A stretch of 58,761 bases of DNA from Erysipelotrichaceae bacterium OttesenSCG-928-M19 (GTDB lineage: Bacteria > Bacillota_I > Bacilli_A > JAJDGJ01): the NCBI GenBank assembly GCA_030265585.1, contig JAJDGJ010000003.1, forward strand, positions 1 to 58,761, in the 5' to 3' direction. The notes beneath the pieces were generated by a model that saw only the letters and a program-made list of their open reading frames with translations, was not told the DNA's origin and searched no databases. The translations under genes were made by a program, and so were the position numbers. Positions 54,655-58,761 of this stretch are shown piece by piece. How positions within the stretch are numbered: position 1 is the first letter of the stretch; every line of letters starts with the position of its first letter.

Positions 54655-55815
54655 ATGAATAATTTTGATGAAATACTAGATCGACGTCAATATCATGCTA
54701 TTAAATTTAAAGATCTAAGCACTGATTACTTAATGTTAGGTACTGCTGATATGGACTTTAAATCATCTTCAGCTGTTCAAGATGCCTTATTAAAAAAAGC
54801 ACAACAAGGAAATTATGGTTATGAGTTAAAAAGTGCTGATTACTATCAAGCTATTATTGATTGGTATCAAAGACATTACAATTGGCAAATAACTAAAGAG
54901 ATGATCGCTGTTGCTCCAGGAATTTGGACAAGCTTAAAAATGTGCATTGATACTTTCTCACAAATTGGTGATAAAATTTTAGTTCACTCACCTACTTTTC
55001 ACCCTATAGTTAATATTGTTAAAAAAAGTCAAAGAGAATTAGTTATTAATGATTTAATTTATAAAAACAATTATTATTCTATTAACTTTGATACTCTTGA
55101 AAAGCAATTAAAAGATAATATTAAAATATTTATTTTAATAAATCCTCATAATCCATCCGGTCGTGTTTTTACAAAAGATGAATTAATTAAAATTGGTGAA
55201 TTATGCTTAAAATATAATGTTTTAGTTATTAGTGATGAAGTTCATGGTGGAATTGTTTTTGATAACAATAAGCACCTTCCTTTTGGAAGTATTAATAAAA
55301 CCTTCTCAACTAATTCAATTATTATTAACTCTGCCTCAAAAGCCTACAATCTTCAAGGTTTAACTCATGCCTATTTAATTATTGCAAATAATGAATATCG
55401 TGAGCAGTTTGAAGAAACGCTATCATGTTATGATTTAGATTTCGCAACTAATATTTTTAGTATGACGGCATTAAAAGCAGCTTATAATGAAAGCGATCAA
55501 TGGTTACAAGATGTTAATAAGTATTTACAAAACAATTTAGATTATCTTGATAACTATTTAAAAGAAGAGCTTTCACAAATAAAATTGATTCGTCCTGAAG
55601 CTAGTTATTTAGCGTGGTTAGATATTTCTGCACTAAGATTGTCTACTAGTGAAATTAAAGAATTATTTATTAATAAAGCCAAAATGTATTTTTCATTTGA
55701 AGAAAGCTTTAATATGCATGAAGGTAACTTTATAAGAATTAACTTTGGTTGTCCACTTAGCGTTCTACAAGAGGCTTTAAAACGCCTTAAAGAAGTGTTA
55801 CAAGATTTTGAATAA
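54655..55815 (+). CDS. MalY/PatB-family aminotransferase (cystathionine beta-lyase)
   Basis: 386 residues of fold-type I PLP enzymes, MalY/PatB subgroup. GTADMDFKSS near the start, YGYELKSADYYQAIIDWY, the INPHNPSGRVF motif, VISDEVHGGIVF and the PLP lysine in INSASKAYNLQGLTHAY are typical. The C-terminal arginine motif is FIRINFGCP. It likely cleaves cystathionine or other C-S compounds, giving homocysteine and pyruvate. AAAGGAG precedes ATG 54655. It runs into the radical SAM gene 13 bases later, which may share its transcript. Confidence 0.9.
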   Translation: MNNFDEILDRRQYHAIKFKDLSTDYLMLGTADMDFKSSSAVQDALLKKAQQGNYGYELKSADYYQAIIDWYQRHYNWQITKEMIAVAPGIWTSLKMCIDTFSQIGDKILVHSPTFHPIVNIVKKSQRELVINDLIYKNNYYSINFDTLEKQLKDNIKIFILINPHNPSGRVFTKDELIKIGELCLKYNVLVISDEVHGGIVFDNNKHLPFGSINKTFSTNSIIINSASKAYNLQGLTHAYLIIANNEYREQFEETLSCYDLDFATNIFSMTALKAAYNESDQWLQDVNKYLQNNLDYLDNYLKEELSQIKLIRPEASYLAWLDISALRLSTSEIKELFINKAKMYFSFEESFNMHEGNFIRINFGCPLSVLQEALKRLKEVLQDFE

Positions 55816-55828
55816 GAAGGAGAATTAT

Positions 55829-56692
55829 ATGAAATATGAAGGTATAATCTATCGTCCTCCAAGTGAGGCGCGCAGCTTGTTAATACAAGTTACAATTGGA
55901 TGTTCACATAATAAGTGCACCTTTTGTTCAATGTATCAAGATAAACAATTTAGAATACGAAAATTGGAAGATATCTTAAATGATATCGATGAGATAGTAG
56001 ACAAAGAAAGTATAACTAAAGTATTTCTTTGTGATGGTGATGCATTAGTAGTACCAACTAATGATTTAATTGTAATCTTAAAAAAAATTAAACAACAGCT
56101 ACCCAATGTTAAGCAAGTATCTAGTTATGCAACCTTTCAAGATATTCAAAGAAAGAGTCTGGCTGAGTTAACTTTACTATATGAAAATGGTTTAACACTA
56201 CTATATTTGGGTGCTGAGTCTGGTTTAGATCTAGTTCTTAATAATATCAATAAGAAGATTAGTGCTCAAGAAATGATTGAGGCCAGTAAAAAAGCCCAGG
56301 CTGCAAAAATGAAGTTAAGTATTATGATTATTGTAGGCTTAGGTGGTAAAGCCTTATCTAGAGAGCATGCCCAAGCTAGTGCTACTTTACTCAATCATAT
56401 TAATCCTGATTTTGTCGGTTTATTAACCTTGATGATTATTGAAACAACACCACTCTATCAACAAGTGCAAGAAAATAAGTTTATTCCTTTAACGCCACGA
56501 GAGTCAATTGAAGAAATACGAATAATTATTGAAAACCTTGAAATAACAAATTGTTTATTAAGTTCAAGCCACATTTCAAATTATCTTAACATTAAAGGTT
56601 ATTTTAGAGAAGATAAAGCTAAAGTATTAAATGAAATTGATAATTTTTTAATCCAAAATAAAGAGCTTAAAGAAGGTTATCAAGCACTCTAG
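55829..56692 (+). CDS. Radical SAM protein of unknown function
   Basis: 287 residues. The cluster motif GCSHNKCTFC (CxxxCxxC, about residues 22-29) is preceded by IYRPPSEARSLLIQVTI, a start shared by a large uncharacterised bacterial group. FLCDGDALVVP and YLGAESGLD match the SAM-binding strands, and TTPLYQQVQENKFIPLTP occurs near the C terminus. No auxiliary cluster or B12 domain is visible. GAAGGAGAATTAT precedes ATG 55829. Its place after MalY hints at amino acid or sulfur chemistry, but that is inference. Confidence 0.82.
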   Translation: MKYEGIIYRPPSEARSLLIQVTIGCSHNKCTFCSMYQDKQFRIRKLEDILNDIDEIVDKESITKVFLCDGDALVVPTNDLIVILKKIKQQLPNVKQVSSYATFQDIQRKSLAELTLLYENGLTLLYLGAESGLDLVLNNINKKISAQEMIEASKKAQAAKMKLSIMIIVGLGGKALSREHAQASATLLNHINPDFVGLLTLMIIETTPLYQQVQENKFIPLTPRESIEEIRIIIENLEITNCLLSSSHISNYLNIKGYFREDKAKVLNEIDNFLIQNKELKEGYQAL

Positions 56693-56704
56693 ATAGTATA
56701 GTAT

Positions 56705-56742
56705 AGTTTTTGAAGGTCTATTCTTTTAAAAACTTTTTTATT
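56705..56742 (+). terminator. AT-rich terminator after the radical SAM gene
   Basis: AGTTTTT (56705-56711) pairs with AAAAACT (56728-56734) and six T residues follow. The stem is weak, with one G-C pair per arm end. The remaining gap to 56902 shows a TATAAT near 56806 but no other clear feature. Confidence 0.5.
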
Positions 56743-56902
56743 GTCTTTTTAATTTCTTTTAAAATAACTATTCTGCTTAATGGTTTACTTATTTAGTAAT
56801 TTGTCGTATAATCAAAGACAGTGACAAATATATGTTTAAGCTCTATTTTTTTTGCATATTAATGTTAAAATTTAGTTAGTTAAATAAAAGGATGGTTAAT
56901 AA

Positions 56903-58045
56903 ATGTTGTTTCTTAGTCTAGCAATTATATTAGTGTCAACAAAAGTGCTAGGAATGCTTTGTAATAAAATCGGCATGCCCGGCGTTTTAGGGTATATTCT
57001 TGCGGGTATTATTCTTGGTCCAATGGTATTAAATGTTGTTTCTTCCACTTCAGAGATAAAATTATTAGCACAGATTGGTGTTATTTTCTTAATGTTTTAT
57101 GCAGGACTAGAAACTAATACTGAAGAATTTAAAAGAACTGCCCTACCTTCTACTCTAGTAGGTGTCGTTGGTGTTATCGCTCCTTTAATTCTAGGTTATT
57201 TTACAGCTGGTTTTTTCTTTGATGATTTTTGGACAAAGATATTTATTGGTGTAATTTTGACAGCAACAAGCGTTAGCATCACTGTTGAAACACTAAGTGA
57301 AATGGGGAAATTAAAAGGAAAAGTTGGTAATATAATTCTTGGAGCAGCTATTATTGATGATATTATTGGTCTAGTTATTGTCTCAATTACTGTATCTTTA
57401 ATAGCAAATAGTGGCGGAGGCATAGATGGTCATTCTTTAGCTAGTGTCTTTGCGAATATTGGTGCTTTCGGCTTAATAGCTCTTGCTGTATTATTCTTTG
57501 TACCCCGACTAATTAAGTCATCAGGTCTTGATTTTTCAAGAAAAGGAGCAACTCCTTTAGTTTTAGCTTTTGCATTACTTCTTGCCTTTACATCAGATTT
57601 TTTTGGTATCGCAGAAATAATCGGATCATTTGTTGCAGGATTAACTTTATCATCAATTAAAGGAAAACGAAAAATAATTAGTAATATTAAAACTATTTCT
57701 ACAAATTTTCTATCTTTAATCTTCTTTGCGAATATTGGTTTAGAGGCAGCTATTCATGGCTTAACACCAACGATTGTTTTAATGATTGTCGCTTTAACTT
57801 TTATTGCAATTATTAGTAAACTAATTGGATGTGGTTTTGCCGCTAAAGTATTTAGAATGAGCAATCGCCAAGCGATTCAAATTGGCTCAGGAATGGTATC
57901 TCGTGGCGAGGTTGCTATTATAGTTGCAAATATTGGACTTTCACAAAATATTATTGATCAGGATACTTTTGTTATAATGCTTGCAGTTACTGTTTTAACA
58001 ACTGTTATTGCACCTATATTATTAAAATTTGCTTTCGCAGAATAG
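56903..58045 (+). CDS. CPA2-family cation:proton antiporter
   Basis: 380 residues, almost entirely membrane, about twelve segments. GMPGVLGYILAGIILGPMVLNVV near the start, LFLMFYAGLETNTEEFKR-type helix ends, TATSVSITVETLSEMG and IIDDIIGLVIVSI match the KefB/GerN-type Na+(K+)/H+ antiporters (the Asp-Asp pair lies in IIDDIIG). There is no soluble TrkA-type domain at the C terminus, so it is the short form. AAAAGGATGG precedes ATG 56903. It is monocistronic with a terminator. It complements the CPA1 antiporter found earlier. Confidence 0.9.
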   Translation: MLFLSLAIILVSTKVLGMLCNKIGMPGVLGYILAGIILGPMVLNVVSSTSEIKLLAQIGVIFLMFYAGLETNTEEFKRTALPSTLVGVVGVIAPLILGYFTAGFFFDDFWTKIFIGVILTATSVSITVETLSEMGKLKGKVGNIILGAAIIDDIIGLVIVSITVSLIANSGGGIDGHSLASVFANIGAFGLIALAVLFFVPRLIKSSGLDFSRKGATPLVLAFALLLAFTSDFFGIAEIIGSFVAGLTLSSIKGKRKIISNIKTISTNFLSLIFFANIGLEAAIHGLTPTIVLMIVALTFIAIISKLIGCGFAAKVFRMSNRQAIQIGSGMVSRGEVAIIVANIGLSQNIIDQDTFVIMLAVTVLTTVIAPILLKFAFAE

Positions 58046-58065
58046 TATCACTATTTAATTTAGAC

Positions 58066-58096
58066 AAAAAAAAGCCTTAAAATATGGCTTTTTTTA
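58066..58096 (+). terminator. Terminator of the CPA2 antiporter gene
   Basis: AAAAAGCC (58069-58076) pairs with GGCTTTTT (58086-58093) around a 9-base loop with continued T-run. Confidence 0.85.
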
Positions 58097-58205
58097 TTTA
58101 TTGGTAGAATTTCAAAATCATTACTGAGGAATACATACTAATTTAATATTATAAATAAATCAATATCATCACACTTGCATAGTAATGGTTTTCTAATTCA
58201 ATTAC

Positions 58206-58240
58206 ACAAAAAAAGTAAGTCACAACAGCAACTTACTTTC
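58206..58240 (-). terminator. Terminator of the HD-domain gene
   Basis: AAAGTAAGT (58212-58220) pairs with ACTTACTTT (58231-58239) over a 10-base loop; T-run follows on the minus strand. The 58097-58205 gap holds nothing else I can identify. Confidence 0.8.
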
Positions 58241-58245
58241 TATTA

Positions 58246-58740
58246 CTAGTCATTTAAATAAATATTTTCAATTAATTGTTTACCAGTTTTTGTTTTAAAG
58301 ATATTTCTCATTCCTGCTTCAATGCTAGCTTTATCTAAACCACTCTCTTCTGCATTAACAATAAAGTCAGCCTCCAATAAAATTCTATGGACTAGATCAT
58401 TTTCAATTGAATAAGTATGATGATTCTCAACAACATATGTCACTCTCTCAATTATTTCATTTGAATAACAAAGTTTTTGAAGAAATGGAACCACAAGTTC
58501 ACGACTTTCTCTTTCTTGATAGTTTCCTGTCGTATTTCCATACTTAATTCTGCATGTAGGACATGAAATGTCATGAACAATTGCTGAAACATTTAAAATT
58601 TCTTGTTCATTAGCACTTAATCCTTCCTCTTCTCCAATTAATCTTGCATAGGTATAAACCTTAAGCAAATGTGTAATGTCATGAATATCTCCTTTTGAAT
58701 ATTCAATCATTGCAGTTAATGTTTTATTATTTTTAGACAT
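58246..58740 (-). CDS. HD-domain phosphohydrolase
   Basis: 164 residues of the HD superfamily. H24 (DITHLLKVYTYARLIGEEEG), the H56-D57 pair (IVHDISCPTC), a His pair in VENHHTYS and Asp in LLEADFIVNAEE form the metal site, in the order seen in metal-dependent phosphohydrolases of nucleotides or (p)ppGpp-like compounds. A CPTCRIKYGN stretch holds two cysteines with unknown role. ATG 58740 follows AAAGGAG; the in-frame upstream start overlaps that site. The operon context upstream is outside the window. Substrate unknown. Confidence 0.85.
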   Translation of the reverse strand: MSKNNKTLTAMIEYSKGDIHDITHLLKVYTYARLIGEEEGLSANEQEILNVSAIVHDISCPTCRIKYGNTTGNYQERESRELVVPFLQKLCYSNEIIERVTYVVENHHTYSIENDLVHRILLEADFIVNAEESGLDKASIEAGMRNIFKTKTGKQLIENIYLND

Positions 58741-58761
58741 AATAAAAACTCCTTTCATTTT

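Noticed and set aside
57196-57423. Minus-strand open frame in the CPA2 antiporter
   Set aside because: Shadow frame; the sense helix motifs are conserved.

Overview
The window is a 58.8-kb stretch of chromosomal backbone from a very AT-rich, low-GC Gram-positive (Firmicutes). Evidence for this is the strong AGGAGG/GGTGAT-type ribosome sites, lipobox lipoproteins, and a gene set with RNase J, RNase HIII, MutS2, Rex, YumC, YozE and CvpA. T-box, M-box and cobalamin riboswitches are also present. An anaerobic or facultative lifestyle is suggested by class III NrdD/NrdG, Rex, ferritin and full glycolytic steps. The style resembles Erysipelotrichia or Mollicutes-related Bacilli, but this is an inference without a marker phylogeny. 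The standard genetic code is used, but TGA is almost absent as a stop: by hand count 42 TAA, 10 TAG and 1 TGA in 53 genes. I saw no tRNA or rRNA genes, IS elements, prophage or CRISPR.

Layout. 0-9.5 kb: a membrane-anchored protein, glycerol kinase, a LysE exporter divergent from a MocR regulator, pfkA and thrS (T-box) and pyk. 9.5-14.9 kb: a DUF3592-like protein, a copper ATPase with an ArsR regulator and a 28-bp palindromic operator, a secreted YiiX-like hydrolase overlapping a lipoprotein gene, and a HAD phosphatase. 15-27 kb: RNase J, a PLP racemase, a DUF1963 protein, a BMP-type lipoprotein, YumC, S15, an antiporter, an acyltransferase, YebC and a two-component system. 27-31 kb: trxA-mscL, then a cobalamin riboswitch controlling a DUF4430 protein and nrdDG. 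31-43.8 kb: a lipoprotein, cvpA-mutS2 divergent from rnhC-ftn, pepF-queG-PHP, a large secreted glucosaminidase, tag-tatD and L31. 43.9-51 kb: an MgtA-type ATPase with an M-box and an upstream leader ORF, rex, and a 923-residue SARP-like ATPase regulator. 51-58.7 kb: a FAD enzyme-purA-small membrane protein operon behind an unassigned attenuator-like leader, then YozE, MalY, a radical SAM protein, an antiporter and an HD protein.

How the parts fit. Much of the control visible here is RNA based: tRNA-Thr sensing on thrS with pfkA downstream, Mg2+ sensing on the P-type ATPase, cobalamin sensing on anaerobic ribonucleotide reduction, and one unidentified leader on the purA operon. DNA-level control is suggested by palindromes or repeats at arsR-copA, at the nrd promoter and between lysE and mocR. 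The most novel-looking items are the unassigned purA leader, the short acidic leader ORF ahead of the M-box, and the DUF4430-nrdDG cobalamin regulon.
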